64,000 nucleotides of DNA from Saccharopolyspora kobensis (GCF_900108315.1 NZ_FNVB01000012.1:62001-126000), one strand, 5' to 3'. Counted from the first letter of the stretch, positions 1 to 8,059 are shown. Made by a program: numbers and translations. Notes: generated by a model not told the origin, from the sequence alone.

Positions 1-705
1 CCGGGTCCGCAGGTGCTCGGCGGTGAGGGCCAGCGCGCCGGCGACCGCGCCGTCACCGACCGCGCAGATGCCGGCCAGCGCGCAGGCGTGCAGATCGGCC
101 AGTGCGGCGGCGCCGCCGAGGCGTTCGGCAGGAGCTCCGTCGAACCGGACCGTCCACTCGAATCCCGCCGAGTTCCGGTTCCGGTGCAGCTCGACGCCCG
201 GCCCCTGCGGGTCGACCAGCACCACGGCAGGCCCGTCCGGAGTCGTCGCCGAGACCAGCAGCCGTTGCGCCCGATCGGCGTGCAGCACCGCGGTCTTGGT
301 GCCGGACACCTTCCCGTCGGCCACCGTCGTCCGAGGCCGGTCGGGCAGCGGCGACGACGGCTCGTTGATCGCCGCGGTCGACTGCCGACCGCTGAGCAGA
401 GCCTCCTGCTGCTGCGGCGAGCCGTGCCTGACGACCGGGAGGACGCCGAAGGCCAGCGCGCTCAGCGCGGGCACATCGACAGCTGCGCGACCGACCTCGG
501 TGAGCACGATCACCGTCTCCAGCACACCGAGCCCGGCACCGCCGAAGCGCTCCGGAACCGCCAGCGTCAGCAGCCCGGCGTCGTCCAGCGCCTTCCAGAC
601 CGCTTCGCCGGAACTCGTTGCATCGTCGTGGCCGGATTCGCGGCGCAGCACCTCGGCAGCCAGATCACGGACGTCCTGCTGAGTTTCCTCGAACGCGAAG
701 TCCAT
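1..705 (-). CDS. fadE28: Acyl-CoA dehydrogenase, FadE28/ChsE1-like (3' end outside window)
   Basis: Partial. The 235 N-terminal codons read leftward from ATG 705 and stay open to the window edge. The protein begins MDFAFEETQQDV and carries VPERFGGAG, a hallmark of the short acyl-CoA dehydrogenase half-subunits. Conserved stretches such as LTEVGR and NEPSSPLPDRP resemble mycobacterial FadE28 (ChsE1). With FadE29 (ChsE2), that protein forms the heterotetramer that desaturates the last steroid side-chain CoA ester. A full-match KstR box lies 28 bp upstream of the start. This supports membership of the KstR (cholesterol side chain and ring A/B) regulon. The partner gene would lie left of the window. 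Family assignment is strong; the exact orthologue is inferred from remembered similarity. Confidence 0.8.
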   Translation of the reverse strand, partial: MDFAFEETQQDVRDLAAEVLRRESGHDDATSSGEAVWKALDDAGLLTLAVPERFGGAGLGVLETVIVLTEVGRAAVDVPALSALAFGVLPVVRHGSPQQQEALLSGRQSTAAINEPSSPLPDRPRTTVADGKVSGTKTAVLHADRAQRLLVSATTPDGPAVVLVDPQGPGVELHRNRNSAGFEWTVRFDGAPAERLGGAAALADLHACALAGICAVGDGAVAGALALTAEHLRTR

Positions 706-732
706 GCAGCCCGCCCCACCTAGTGACAAAAC

Positions 733-746
733 TGAAACTTGTTCTA
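733..746. promoter_or_regulatory. KstR operator, perfect consensus match
   Basis: TGAAACTTGTTCTA fits the KstR consensus TnnAACnnGTTnnA at every fixed position. It lies 28 bp upstream of the fadE28-like start, in the gap shared with the divergent methyltransferase at 993. Confidence 0.75.
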
Positions 747-841
747 GTGATACCTCTCGCCGCCCCCACGCGCAACCCCCACCACCGCCACCCGGACAGG
801 TGCCAATTCCGCGAGAAATCGAGGTTCGCCCGCGTGGCTGC

Positions 842-859
842 CGATTTCGCACGAAATCG
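842..859. repeat. Family C palindrome (CGATTTCG/CGAAATCG)
   Basis: An 8-bp perfect inverted repeat around the dinucleotide CA, in the fadE28/methyltransferase divergent gap. The same core recurs at 5724-5761, 9844-9861 and 17975-17995. Confidence 0.6.
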
Positions 860-913
860 ACCACGTCCCGGCTGGCGGCGACCGCCGGGCGGACGGAGCT
901 GCGGTGCGATTTA

Positions 914-927
914 TAGAACAGCTTCTA
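914..927. promoter_or_regulatory. Degenerate KstR-like box
   Basis: TAGAACAGCTTCTA is a TAGAA/TTCTA inverted repeat with one mismatch (CTT for GTT) to the KstR consensus. It lies 66 bp upstream of the GTG start at 993, where a promoter for the methyltransferase is expected. Confidence 0.4.
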
Positions 928-992
928 CCGGAACTGGGCTGTTCAGCAGGTAGTCTCGGAACGCACGGACACGCCATTGCGAAGGAGCCCCA

Positions 993-1676
993 GTGACGCA
1001 GGGATCGGACACCGAACGCCCGCACCACCCCCCGATCCCGGCCGAGCTGCGCGAGCTCGCCGAGCAGGCCACCGGGTTCATGCCCGCCGACGAGGGCCAA
1101 GCGCTCTACGAGACGGCGCTGGAGCACCTGGGCACCGGGCTGGCGGTGGAGATCGGCACCTACTGCGGCAAGTCCGCCGTCTACCTCGGCGCGGCGGCGC
1201 GCAGCACCGGCGGCCGGATCGTCACCGTCGACCACCACCGCGGTTCCGAGGAGCACCAGCCCGGCTGGGAGTACCACGACCCGGACCTGGTCGATCCGCT
1301 GGTGGGCAAGCTGGACACGCTGGGCGAGTTCCGCCGCACCATCGCCAGGGCGGGGCTGGAGGACGAGGTCACCGCGATCGTCGGCCGCTCCGGCGACGTG
1401 GCCGGTTTCTGGCGCACCCCGCTGTCGCTGCTGTTCATCGACGGTGGGCACACCGACGCGGCGGCCACCACCGACTACGAGGGCTGGGCGCACTGGGTCG
1501 CCCCGGGCGGTGTCCTGGTGATCCACGACGTCTTCCCGAATCCCGAGGACGGCGGCCAGGCCCCGTACCGCATCTACTGCCGGGCCCTGGAAACCGGATC
1601 GTTCGAGGAGATCCGCGTCGTCGGCTCCCTCCGCGTCCTCCAGCGCACCGCCGGAGAACCAGGCTCCCTCCCCTGA
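993..1676 (+). CDS. Class I SAM-dependent methyltransferase
   Basis: A 227-residue cytoplasmic methyltransferase of the Methyltransf_24 type. SAM-binding motif I is EIGTYCGK (residues 53-60), followed by the acidic end of strand 2 (TVD, 78-80) and an FIDGGHT motif (148-154) typical of this branch. The GTG start at 993 is set by GAAGGAG at 981-987. The gene is alone on the plus strand, divergent from the fadE28-like gene and convergent with the prenyltransferase-like operon. The substrate is unknown. A degenerate KstR-like box upstream hints that steroids may control it, but nothing in the protein points to steroid chemistry. Confidence 0.85.
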   Translation: MTQGSDTERPHHPPIPAELRELAEQATGFMPADEGQALYETALEHLGTGLAVEIGTYCGKSAVYLGAAARSTGGRIVTVDHHRGSEEHQPGWEYHDPDLVDPLVGKLDTLGEFRRTIARAGLEDEVTAIVGRSGDVAGFWRTPLSLLFIDGGHTDAAATTDYEGWAHWVAPGGVLVIHDVFPNPEDGGQAPYRIYCRALETGSFEEIRVVGSLRVLQRTAGEPGSLP

Positions 1677-1702
1677 CCTGCACGAACCCAACCGCCAGAC
1701 TC

Positions 1703-1748
1703 CGCAATTTCAATTGAAATCGGAACATCGATTTCAATTGAACTTGCG
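1703..1748. repeat. Family B palindrome doublet, copy 1
   Basis: Two ATTTCAATTGAA-type palindromes face each other in a CGCAA/TTGCG-bounded inverted repeat of about 46 bp. It sits just after the methyltransferase stop and could act as a terminator stem. Confidence 0.75.
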
Positions 1749-1752
1749 CCCA

Positions 1753-1785
1753 CCGTCGGCGTGTCGGCGCACGACACACCGACGG
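1753..1785. terminator. GC-rich hairpin between two family B units
   Basis: The CCGTCGG/CCGACGG arms extend into GTGTCG/CGACAC and form a GC-rich stem. It lies between two family B doublets in the convergent gap 1677-1914, so it is probably part of a bidirectional terminator. Confidence 0.5.
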
Positions 1786-1799
1786 CGGGTCGGGATCCA

Positions 1800-1845
1800 C
1801 GCAATTTCAATTGAAATCAGACGTGCGATTTCAATTGAAATTGCG
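1800..1845. repeat. Family B palindrome doublet, copy 2
   Basis: CGCAATTTCAATTGAAAT and its reverse complement flank a short central spacer. The 46-bp unit is nearly a perfect inverted repeat, and each arm also contains the self-complementary ATTTCAATTGAAAT. Confidence 0.8.
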
Positions 1846-1914
1846 GAACGCGAGTGGCCGGAGGCCACGAGCACCAGCCGGGCGCGAGCGCTCGGAGGGG
1901 CGCATCGCGGCAGG

Positions 1915-2982
1915 TCAGGCGCCGGTGACCTGCTCGCAGCAGGTGGCGTTGTCGAGCGGGAGGCCGGTCGGCAGCTTCTCGCCGCGGAAGATGCCGTTGC
2001 CCGGTGTGGTGCGGGACAGCGCATCGGCCGCCAGGATCACCGCGCCCGCCGTCCAGGTCGAACGCTCCTCCGGCCAGCGCTTGCCGTCGGCGAAGACCAG
2101 GCCCGTCCAGTACGAACCGTCCGGATCGCGCAGGTGCTGCATCGCCGCCAGCAGCTCGCGCGCCCGGTCGTACTCGTCGACCGCCTCTAGGCTCAGCACC
2201 AGCTCGCACGTCTCCGCGCCGGTGACCCACGGGTGGTCGTCGACGCAGCGCACGCCGAGGCCGTCGACCACGAAGTCCGACCAGCGCTCGAACAGCCGCT
2301 GCCGCCCGGCCTCGCCGCGCAGTGCTCCGCCGAGCACCGGGTAGTACCAGTCCATCGAGTAGCGGGTCTTCGGCGTGAAGGCCTCCGGGTGGTGCCGGAT
2401 GACGTGGCCGAGCCGGCCCAGCGCCACCTCCCAGCCCGGCTGCGGCTGGTCCAGGTGCTCGGCCAGCGCCAGCGCGCAGCGCAGGCTGTGGTGGATGCTG
2501 GAGCAGCCGGACAGCAGCGCCTCACCGGTCGGCGTCCCGGACTCGCCGATCGCCCAGTCGATCTCGCCGCGCTCGCGCTGCGCGGTCAGCACGAAGTCGA
2601 TCGCCGAGCGCACCACCGGCCACATCCGCTCGGCGAACCCGTCATCACCGCTGATCAGCAGGTGGTGCCACACGCCGACGGCCGGGTAGGCGCAGAAGTT
2701 GGTGTCCGCACCGGCGTCCTCGACGCGGCCGTCGCGCACCTGCAGCGGCCACGACCCGTCCGCGCGCTGCGTGGCGCGCAACCACTCGTAGGCGCGCTCG
2801 GCCTCGGCCAGCAGGCCGGTCGCCGACAGCGCCATCGCCGATTCGACGTGGTCCCACGGGTCCACGTGCCCACCGGTGAACCACGGGATCGCACCCGAGG
2901 CCAGCTGCGTCGCCGCGATCGCCCGTCCGGTCTGGACGGCCTGGTCCGCGGCGAGCACACCGGGGACATCAGGCCGCAGCAC
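1915..2982 (-). CDS. Prenyltransferase/squalene-cyclase-like alpha-barrel protein
   Basis: 355 residues. Regularly spaced WLRATQRADGSWP-type motifs (QW-like) indicate an alpha/alpha barrel of the kind databases label prenyltransferase/squalene oxidase repeat. The canonical DxDD cyclase motif was not seen, so cyclase activity should not be assumed. It is the third gene of a leftward operon. GTG 2982 lies inside the end of the methyltransferase gene (14-nt overlap), which implies translational coupling. The partners are a GT4 glycosyltransferase and a methyltransferase, so a role in making a modified lipid or glycoconjugate is plausible. The product is unknown. Confidence 0.75.
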   Translation of the reverse strand: MLRPDVPGVLAADQAVQTGRAIAATQLASGAIPWFTGGHVDPWDHVESAMALSATGLLAEAERAYEWLRATQRADGSWPLQVRDGRVEDAGADTNFCAYPAVGVWHHLLISGDDGFAERMWPVVRSAIDFVLTAQRERGEIDWAIGESGTPTGEALLSGCSSIHHSLRCALALAEHLDQPQPGWEVALGRLGHVIRHHPEAFTPKTRYSMDWYYPVLGGALRGEAGRQRLFERWSDFVVDGLGVRCVDDHPWVTGAETCELVLSLEAVDEYDRARELLAAMQHLRDPDGSYWTGLVFADGKRWPEERSTWTAGAVILAADALSRTTPGNGIFRGEKLPTGLPLDNATCCEQVTGA

Positions 2983-3700
2983 TGGCCGCTCCCGGCTTGC
3001 CCAGGTAGACCGCGATGCTCTTGCCCATGACCGGGTCCAGCAGCCGCTCGGCGGTGCGGGTCAGCCACGGGCCCTTCATCAGGTCCCACACCAGCATCCG
3101 GTGGTAGAGCTTGGGCAGCGGGTGGTCGTCGTTGTCGGTGCCCACCGCGCACTTGAGCCACCAGTACGGCGAGTGCAGCGCGTGCGCGTAGTGGTGGAAG
3201 GCCGGGCGCAGGCCCGCGGCGCGGAGCTTGCCGATCAGCTCGTCGGCGCTGTAGATGCGCACGTGCCCGCCTTCGACCTGGTGGTACTCGTCGGACAGCG
3301 CCCAGCAGATCTTCTCCGGCCAGGCCCGCGGCACGGTGACCACCACGCGGCCGCCGGGCTTGACCACGCGCACCAGCTCGCGCATGGCCTTCTCGTCCTC
3401 GGGGATGTGCTCCATGATCTCCGAGGCGATCACCACGTCGAAGTGCTCGTCCGGGAACGGCAGGTCGAGCGCGTCGCCGGAGACGGTCTGCGCGTTGGCG
3501 CCGTCGGGCACCTGGTTCTCGGCCTTCATGGCGCCGAACATCGCCGCCACGTTCTCCAGCTCCTCGACGTCCTGGTCGAAGGCGATCACGTCCGCCCCGC
3601 GGCGGTAGAGCTCGAAGGCGTGCCGCCCCGCGCCGCAACCCAGGTCCAGCACCCGCTGGCCCGCCTGCACGCCGAGCCTGTCGAAGTCCACCGTCAGCAA
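2969..3700 (-). CDS. Class I SAM-dependent methyltransferase (Methyltransf_11 type)
   Basis: 243 residues from TTG 3700. I chose this start because AAGGGA lies 8 nt upstream and the codon overlaps the glycosyltransferase stop as TTGCTGA. Motif I is DLGCGAG (residues 19-25). It is followed by DLPFPDEHFD and the post-motif EIMEHIPEDEKAMREL, then KPGGRVVVTVPR. This pattern is typical of small-molecule and lipid/quinone methyltransferases. It is the second gene of the three-gene operon behind the KstR-type box. GTG or CTG codons slightly downstream are possible alternative starts. The substrate is unknown. Confidence 0.85.
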   Translation of the reverse strand: MLTVDFDRLGVQAGQRVLDLGCGAGRHAFELYRRGADVIAFDQDVEELENVAAMFGAMKAENQVPDGANAQTVSGDALDLPFPDEHFDVVIASEIMEHIPEDEKAMRELVRVVKPGGRVVVTVPRAWPEKICWALSDEYHQVEGGHVRIYSADELIGKLRAAGLRPAFHHYAHALHSPYWWLKCAVGTDNDDHPLPKLYHRMLVWDLMKGPWLTRTAERLLDPVMGKSIAVYLGKPGAASAAA

Positions 3701-4950
3701 AGCGTTGCTCCCTTCCCTGCGCGCGGCGTGCGCGCGATCGCTTCCGCGTAGCAGTCGACCGTCGCCGCTGCCACCGACTTCCAGTCGTACTTCGCCAGCA
3801 CCCGCGCCCGGCCGGCCGCGCCGAGCCGCTGCCGGCGCTCCGGCGAGTCGAGCAGCCCGGCCAGCGCGGTGGCCAGCGCTTCGGCATCGCCCGGCGGCAC
3901 CAGGTCGGCGCACTCGCCGTCGGGCCCGGCGACCTCGGGGATGGCCCCGGCGCGGCTGGCCACCAGCGGTGTCGCGCAGGCCATCATCTCCACGGTGGGC
4001 AGCGAGAAGCCCTCGTACAGCGAAGGCACGCAGGCGACCTCGGCCGATCCCAGCAGCTCGGCGAGCTCGGCGTCGCTGATCCCGCTCACGGTGCGGACGA
4101 CGTCGCCGATGGCCAGCTCCTCGATCAGCTGCTCGGTCGGGCCGCCGGGCACGGGCTTGGCGACCAGGACCAGCTCCACCGAGCGCTCGGTGCGCAGCTT
4201 GGCGACCGCCTCCAGCAGCGTGCCGATGCCCTTCATCGGGGTGTCCGCGCTGGCCATCGCCACGATGCGGCCGGGAACGCGCGGCGCGACCGGCGGCCGG
4301 AAGACCTCCGAGTCCACTCCCAGCGGCACCACTCGCAGCTGGTGCGGGGCGACGCGGAAGTCGCGCTGGATGTCGGTGGCCGAGGACTCCGAAACGGTCA
4401 GCAGGTGCGGGATCCGCCGCGCCACCCGGCCCTGCATCCGGGTGAAGCCGTACCAGCGGCGCAGCCCGATGCGGCGCCAGCCGGTGGTCCCGGCCAGGTC
4501 CACGCGGCGGTCGTGGGTGATCGGGTGGTGCACCGTCGCCACCAGCGGGATGCCGGCGGCCTTCAGGTCCAGCAGCCCGTAGCCGAGGCACTGGTTGTCG
4601 TGCACCACGTCGAACTCGTGGGAGCGGGCGCGCAGCAGCCGGGCCGCGCGCAGGCTGAAGGTCAGCGGTTCGGGGAAGCCCGCGGTCCACATGGTGCCGA
4701 CCTCCAGCAGGTCGACGAGGTCGCGGAGCTCGCGCCAGTTCGGGGTGCGGAAGGGATCAGCGTCGTTGTAGAGGTCGAGGCTGTCCACCGCGGTCAGGTC
4801 CACGCCGGGATCCAGCTCGGGGTACGGCTGCCCGGAGAACACCTCGACGTGGTGCCCGAGCTCGACCAGCCCCCGGCTGAGGTGCCGGACGTAAACGCCC
4901 TGCCCGCCGCAGTGCGGCTTGCTCCGGTAGGACAGCAACGCGATCCGCAC
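3694..4950 (-). CDS. GT4 family glycosyltransferase
   Basis: 418 residues with a GT-B fold. The N-terminal glycine-rich loop is HCGGQGVYVRHL (about 13-24). The C-terminal nucleotide-sugar site carries the retaining GT4 signature E-x7-E (E313...E321, in EGFSLPTVE). The GTG start at 4950 is preceded by AGGTGAG. It is the first gene of the glycosyltransferase, methyltransferase, prenyltransferase-like operon and is transcribed away from kstR across a shared 161-bp gap with a KstR-like palindrome. It probably adds a sugar to a lipid or polyprenyl acceptor at the inner membrane. Donor and acceptor cannot be read from the sequence. Confidence 0.88.
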   Translation of the reverse strand: MRIALLSYRSKPHCGGQGVYVRHLSRGLVELGHHVEVFSGQPYPELDPGVDLTAVDSLDLYNDADPFRTPNWRELRDLVDLLEVGTMWTAGFPEPLTFSLRAARLLRARSHEFDVVHDNQCLGYGLLDLKAAGIPLVATVHHPITHDRRVDLAGTTGWRRIGLRRWYGFTRMQGRVARRIPHLLTVSESSATDIQRDFRVAPHQLRVVPLGVDSEVFRPPVAPRVPGRIVAMASADTPMKGIGTLLEAVAKLRTERSVELVLVAKPVPGGPTEQLIEELAIGDVVRTVSGISDAELAELLGSAEVACVPSLYEGFSLPTVEMMACATPLVASRAGAIPEVAGPDGECADLVPPGDAEALATALAGLLDSPERRQRLGAAGRARVLAKYDWKSVAAATVDCYAEAIARTPRAGKGATLC

Positions 4951-4991
4951 GGCTCACCTCACACAGCCCGCGCCGGGCGGACTGGGTAGAC

Positions 4992-5005
4992 TGGAACATG
5001 TTCTG
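4992..5005. promoter_or_regulatory. KstR-type operator between kstR and the GT operon
   Basis: TGGAACATGTTCTG contains the perfect 10-bp palindrome GAACATGTTC (4994-5003). It matches TnnAACnnGTTnnA except for the last base. Its position in the divergent gap allows control of both kstR (autoregulation) and the glycosyltransferase operon. Confidence 0.65.
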
Positions 5006-5111
5006 ATCGAACCACGTCGATCACCTTAACCCGTCAGGGTGGTGGGGCGACGAGCCGCGTGGCGACGAACACGCGGTTTTCGGCAACAGTCTTCGAGGGG
5101 GCCCACGCCGC

Positions 5112-5720
5112 ATGGAAAGCACCTCGCGAAACGTCCTGCAGGCACTGCGGGACGACGAGTCCGGTTCCACGGCCCAGCACGAGCGCCGCAAGCGGATCAT
5201 CGACGCCACCATCGCGCTGGCCACCAAGGGCGGCTACGACGCGGTGCAGATGCGGACGGTGGCGGAGAAGGCCGACGTGGCGCTCGGCACGCTCTACCGG
5301 TACTTCCCGTCCAAGGTGCACCTGCTGGTCACCGGCCTGGCCAGGGAGTTCGAGCGGGCGCAGGACAAGCTGGACCGCACCAAGATCCCGGGCACCACGC
5401 CGTACGAGCGGGTCATGTTCGTGCTTAACCGCACCACCCGCTCGCTGCAGCGCAACCCGCAGCTGACCGAGGCGATGACGCGCGCGTTCATGTTCGCCGA
5501 CACTTCGGCGGCGGCGGAGGTGGACACGGTCGCCGCGCTGGTCGAGCGGTTCTTCACCAACGCCATGACCGAGGGCGATCCGACCGAGGAGGAGAAGGCG
5601 ATCGCCCGGGTGATCGGCGACGTGTGGCTGTCCAACCTGGTCGCCTGGGTCACCCGCCGCGCCTCGGCCTCCGACGTCTCCAACCGCCTCGAGCTCACCG
5701 TCCGCCTGCTGCTCGCCTGA
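5112..5720 (+). CDS. kstR: TetR-family repressor KstR of steroid catabolism
   Basis: 202 residues. The N-terminal TetR helix-turn-helix (about 46-65) contains MRTVAEKADVALGTLYRYFP. The C-terminal half has LTEAMTRAFMFAD and a VIGDVWLSNLVAWVTRRASA stretch. Both closely follow mycobacterial KstR, which represses the side-chain and ring A/B genes and is released by a CoA-thioester intermediate. A KstR-like palindrome lies about 107 bp upstream, consistent with autoregulation. A 38-bp hairpin follows the stop. The assignment rests on remembered residue-level similarity. Confidence 0.88.
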   Translation: MESTSRNVLQALRDDESGSTAQHERRKRIIDATIALATKGGYDAVQMRTVAEKADVALGTLYRYFPSKVHLLVTGLAREFERAQDKLDRTKIPGTTPYERVMFVLNRTTRSLQRNPQLTEAMTRAFMFADTSAAAEVDTVAALVERFFTNAMTEGDPTEEEKAIARVIGDVWLSNLVAWVTRRASASDVSNRLELTVRLLLA

Positions 5721-5723
5721 GCC

Positions 5724-5761
5724 GGTACCGCGTCGATTTCTCGCGAAATCGACGCGGTACC
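5724..5761. terminator. Bidirectional hairpin terminator (family C core)
   Basis: A perfect 17-bp stem (5724-5740 with 5745-5761) closes a 4-nt TCGC loop between the convergent kstR and metallo-hydrolase stops. The inner stem carries the family C core CGATTTC/GAAATCG. Confidence 0.75.
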
Positions 5762-5775
5762 AGGACGGCGACCGG

Positions 5776-6813
5776 TCAGGTGGCGAGGGCGTACTCGCGG
5801 ATGCCGTCTTCGTCGACGGTGGCCGTGAGGACGCCTCGGGTGACGAGGACGTCGAGGTGGGCGTTGGTCTCGCCGACCGCCAGGACCTGGTTGAACAGGT
5901 CCATGTCCAGCAGCGCGCGGTTGCGGCGGGTCCAGCCCAGCTTCAGGGCCGCTTCGTAGGCGGTGCCCGCGCCGTCGCGGATCGCGCCCGCCGTCTGCTC
6001 CAGGCGTTCTTCGTGGTGCTGGAGGAGTTCGGCGATCCGGCCGTGCGAGCTGCCGCCGACCGGGCCGTGCGCGGGCAGCAGCCGCATGTCCGGGTAGGAC
6101 TGCATCAGGCGCAGCGAATCCAGGTAGTCGCGCAGCGGGAGTTCGGGCCGCGCCGGTTCGACGCCGATGGACGGCGTGATGTGCGGCAGGATGTGGTCGC
6201 CCGAGAACAGCAGCGACGACGCCGAATCCAGGAACACCACGTGCCCCGCGGTGTGCCCGGGCGTGGGCACCGCCAGCAGCGTGCGGGTCTTCAGCGGAAC
6301 CTCGACCTTGCCGTCCAGCCACTCATCGGGCAGTTCGTAGGGACTGCGGCTCTTCGGCGCCTTCCCTCCGTAGGCCTCGGCGAGCTTGGCCAGCAGATCG
6401 CCCGCGCCCCAGCGCCGCAGCCGTTCGGCCTCCATCTCCTGGTTGTCGTCCAGGATCGCCTCCAGCGACGGCTGCTCACCGGCGCCGAGGCTGATCTGCG
6501 AGCCGAAGGTGCGGCGCAGCGTCACCGCCAGCGTGTAGTGGTCGCGGTGGACGTGGGTGACCAGGAAGCGCCGGATGTTCTCGAAGCCGTAGCCGATCTC
6601 GCCCAGCGCGGATTCGAGCTGGTCGCGCGCTTCGTCCAGCGCCCAGCCGGAATCGACGAGCACCAGTCCGTCGCCGTCCTCGATGGCGTAGACGTTGACC
6701 GCGCGCAGGCCGTCGTTGGGCAGCGGCAGCGGAATCCGGTGCACCCCCGGCGCCACCTCGAACACCCCCGGCTCGATCCAGGCGTGCCTGGCTTCCACCG
6801 CACCGTCGCTCAC
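5776..6813 (-). CDS. Metallo-beta-lactamase fold hydrolase
   Basis: 345 residues from GTG 6813. The zinc site is HVHRDH (residues 87-92, the HxHxDH motif). VLVDSGW lies upstream, and a GHTAGHVVF plus FSGDHILP pair downstream supplies the remaining metal ligands. This is the glyoxalase-II/lactonase-like branch, extended at the C-terminus by a winged-helix-like segment (LKLGWTRRNRALLDMDLFNQ), as in LACTB2-type proteins. MBL proteins also occur beside kstR in mycobacteria, so hydrolysis of a CoA thioester or lactone from steroid breakdown is possible but unproven. The gene is a single unit, convergent with kstR. Confidence 0.85.
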   Translation of the reverse strand: MSDGAVEARHAWIEPGVFEVAPGVHRIPLPLPNDGLRAVNVYAIEDGDGLVLVDSGWALDEARDQLESALGEIGYGFENIRRFLVTHVHRDHYTLAVTLRRTFGSQISLGAGEQPSLEAILDDNQEMEAERLRRWGAGDLLAKLAEAYGGKAPKSRSPYELPDEWLDGKVEVPLKTRTLLAVPTPGHTAGHVVFLDSASSLLFSGDHILPHITPSIGVEPARPELPLRDYLDSLRLMQSYPDMRLLPAHGPVGGSSHGRIAELLQHHEERLEQTAGAIRDGAGTAYEAALKLGWTRRNRALLDMDLFNQVLAVGETNAHLDVLVTRGVLTATVDEDGIREYALAT

Positions 6814-6903
6814 CGCATGCCTCCCGCTGCTCTCCGTGCCTCCCCGCGAGCGTAACCCGCAGCCCCGCCTTCCCGTCCCACCACTCGGAAATCCGGACCC
6901 CAG

Positions 6904-6953
6904 GGCGCAACTTCAATTGAAATCTCACGTCCAACTTCAATGGAACTTGCGCC
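6904..6953. repeat. Family B palindrome doublet, copy 3
   Basis: GGCGCAAC.../...CTTGCGCC-bounded doublet with CTTCAATTGAAAT and an imperfect CTTCAATGGAAC core. It lies upstream of the metallo-hydrolase. Confidence 0.7.
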
Positions 6954-6954
6954 T

Positions 6955-6972
6955 CCCGCGGTCCGTCGCGGG
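6955..6972. terminator. Short GC hairpin between family B units
   Basis: CCCGCG/CGCGGG stem with a 6-nt loop between two family B doublets. The layout copies the unit, GC stem, unit arrangement at 1703-1845. Confidence 0.45.
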
Positions 6973-6979
6973 TCAAGAT

Positions 6980-7023
6980 GCAACTTCAATTGAAATCTGC
7001 TGTGAGATTTCAATTGAAGTTGC
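6980..7023. repeat. Family B palindrome doublet, copy 4
   Basis: GCAACTTCAATTGAAATC and its reverse complement flank a short spacer. It abuts the 3' end of the SDR gene that stops at 7048 and could terminate it. Confidence 0.75.
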
Positions 7024-7047
7024 GGATCCGTCGTCACAGCGGGCGGT

Positions 7048-7947
7048 TCAGCTGCCGTAGACCGGTTGCGGGGCGGGCGCTTCGGCGAGGAGCTCGCGGA
7101 CGGCCGGACCGAGCTCCTCCGGTCGCCAGCGGCGTCCCGCGTCGCGGGAGGGCCCGCGGCCCCAGCCCGTCGCCACCGTCAGCTCGCCGCCCTGGACCTC
7201 GAACACCCGGCCCGTCACGTCGCCCGACTCCTCGCTGCCCAGCCAGGCCACCAGCGGTGACACGTTCTCCGGTGCCATGCCGTCGAATCCACCGTCCGGG
7301 CGGGCCATCATGTCGGCGAATACGTCCTCGGTCATCCGGGTGCGCGCCGACGGGGCGATGGCGTTCACCGTCACCCCGTAGCGGGCGAGCTCGGCCGCGG
7401 TGTTGATGGTGAGCGCGGCGATCCCGGCCTTGGCCGCGGCGTAGTTGGTCTGCCCGATGCTGCCGAGCAGACCGGCGCCGGAGGTCGTGTTGACGACCCG
7501 GCCCCGCACCTGCTCCCCCGCCTTCGAGCGGTCGCGCCAGTGCTGGGCGGCGTGGCGCAGCGTCGCGGCGTGGCCCTTGAGGTGGACGCGGATCACCTGG
7601 TCCCACTCGGCTTCGGAGAGGTTGACGAACATCCGGTCCCGGACCACTCCGGCGTTGTTCACCAGCACGTCCAGGCGGCCGAAGCGCTCCACCGCGAAGG
7701 CCACCAGCTCGCGCGCCTGCTCCCAGTCCGACACGTCGGCGCCGTGCACCTCCGCCTGCCCGCCGAGCGCGCGGATCTCCGCCGCGACCTCCTGGGCCGG
7801 CTGGTCACCACCGCCGCTGCCGTCGAGCTGGACGCCGAGGTCGTTGACCACGACGTGCGCGCCCTGCCTGGCGAACTCCAGCGCGTGCGCGCGCCCGAGC
7901 CCGCGTCCCGCACCGGTGATGATGACGACCCTGTCCGCGCAGATCAC
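7048..7947 (-). CDS. Short-chain dehydrogenase/reductase, Rv3548c-like
   Basis: 299 residues from GTG 7947. This start is preferred over GTG 7974 because GGAGG lies 6 nt upstream. Cofactor motif TGAGRGLG (11-18), NNAG (97-100), and catalytic Ser156, Tyr169 and Lys173 (YAAAK) are all present. The central insert NDLGVQLDGSG and the long C-terminus ending in PVYGS match the pattern of Mtb Rv3548c, a KstR2-regulated SDR. It is divergent from echA20 with a KstR2-type box between them. It is expected to oxidise or reduce a hydroxy/keto-acyl-CoA in HIP degradation; the exact step is not established from sequence. Confidence 0.85.
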   Translation of the reverse strand: MICADRVVIITGAGRGLGRAHALEFARQGAHVVVNDLGVQLDGSGGGDQPAQEVAAEIRALGGQAEVHGADVSDWEQARELVAFAVERFGRLDVLVNNAGVVRDRMFVNLSEAEWDQVIRVHLKGHAATLRHAAQHWRDRSKAGEQVRGRVVNTTSGAGLLGSIGQTNYAAAKAGIAALTINTAAELARYGVTVNAIAPSARTRMTEDVFADMMARPDGGFDGMAPENVSPLVAWLGSEESGDVTGRVFEVQGGELTVATGWGRGPSRDAGRRWRPEELGPAVRELLAEAPAPQPVYGS

Positions 7948-8045
7948 CTGCTGCCTCCCGTCCACACCAGACACCCGGACCGAGGCGTCCCGATTCCGGT
8001 GCTGGCGGGGCGTCCTCGGATGTTGCTACGGTAACAACCCAACCA

Positions 8046-8059
8046 AACAAGTGCTAGGT
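8046..8059. promoter_or_regulatory. KstR2 box between the SDR and echA20
   Basis: AACAAGTGCTAGGT matches AnCAAGnnCTTGnT with one mismatch (A for T). It lies 12 bp before the echA20 start codon and in the divergent gap with the SDR, so it could control both. Confidence 0.65.

Noticed and set aside
1703..1845. Possible CRISPR-like repeats
   Set aside because: Only paired palindromes, no regular spacing or spacers, and the same units occur singly elsewhere.
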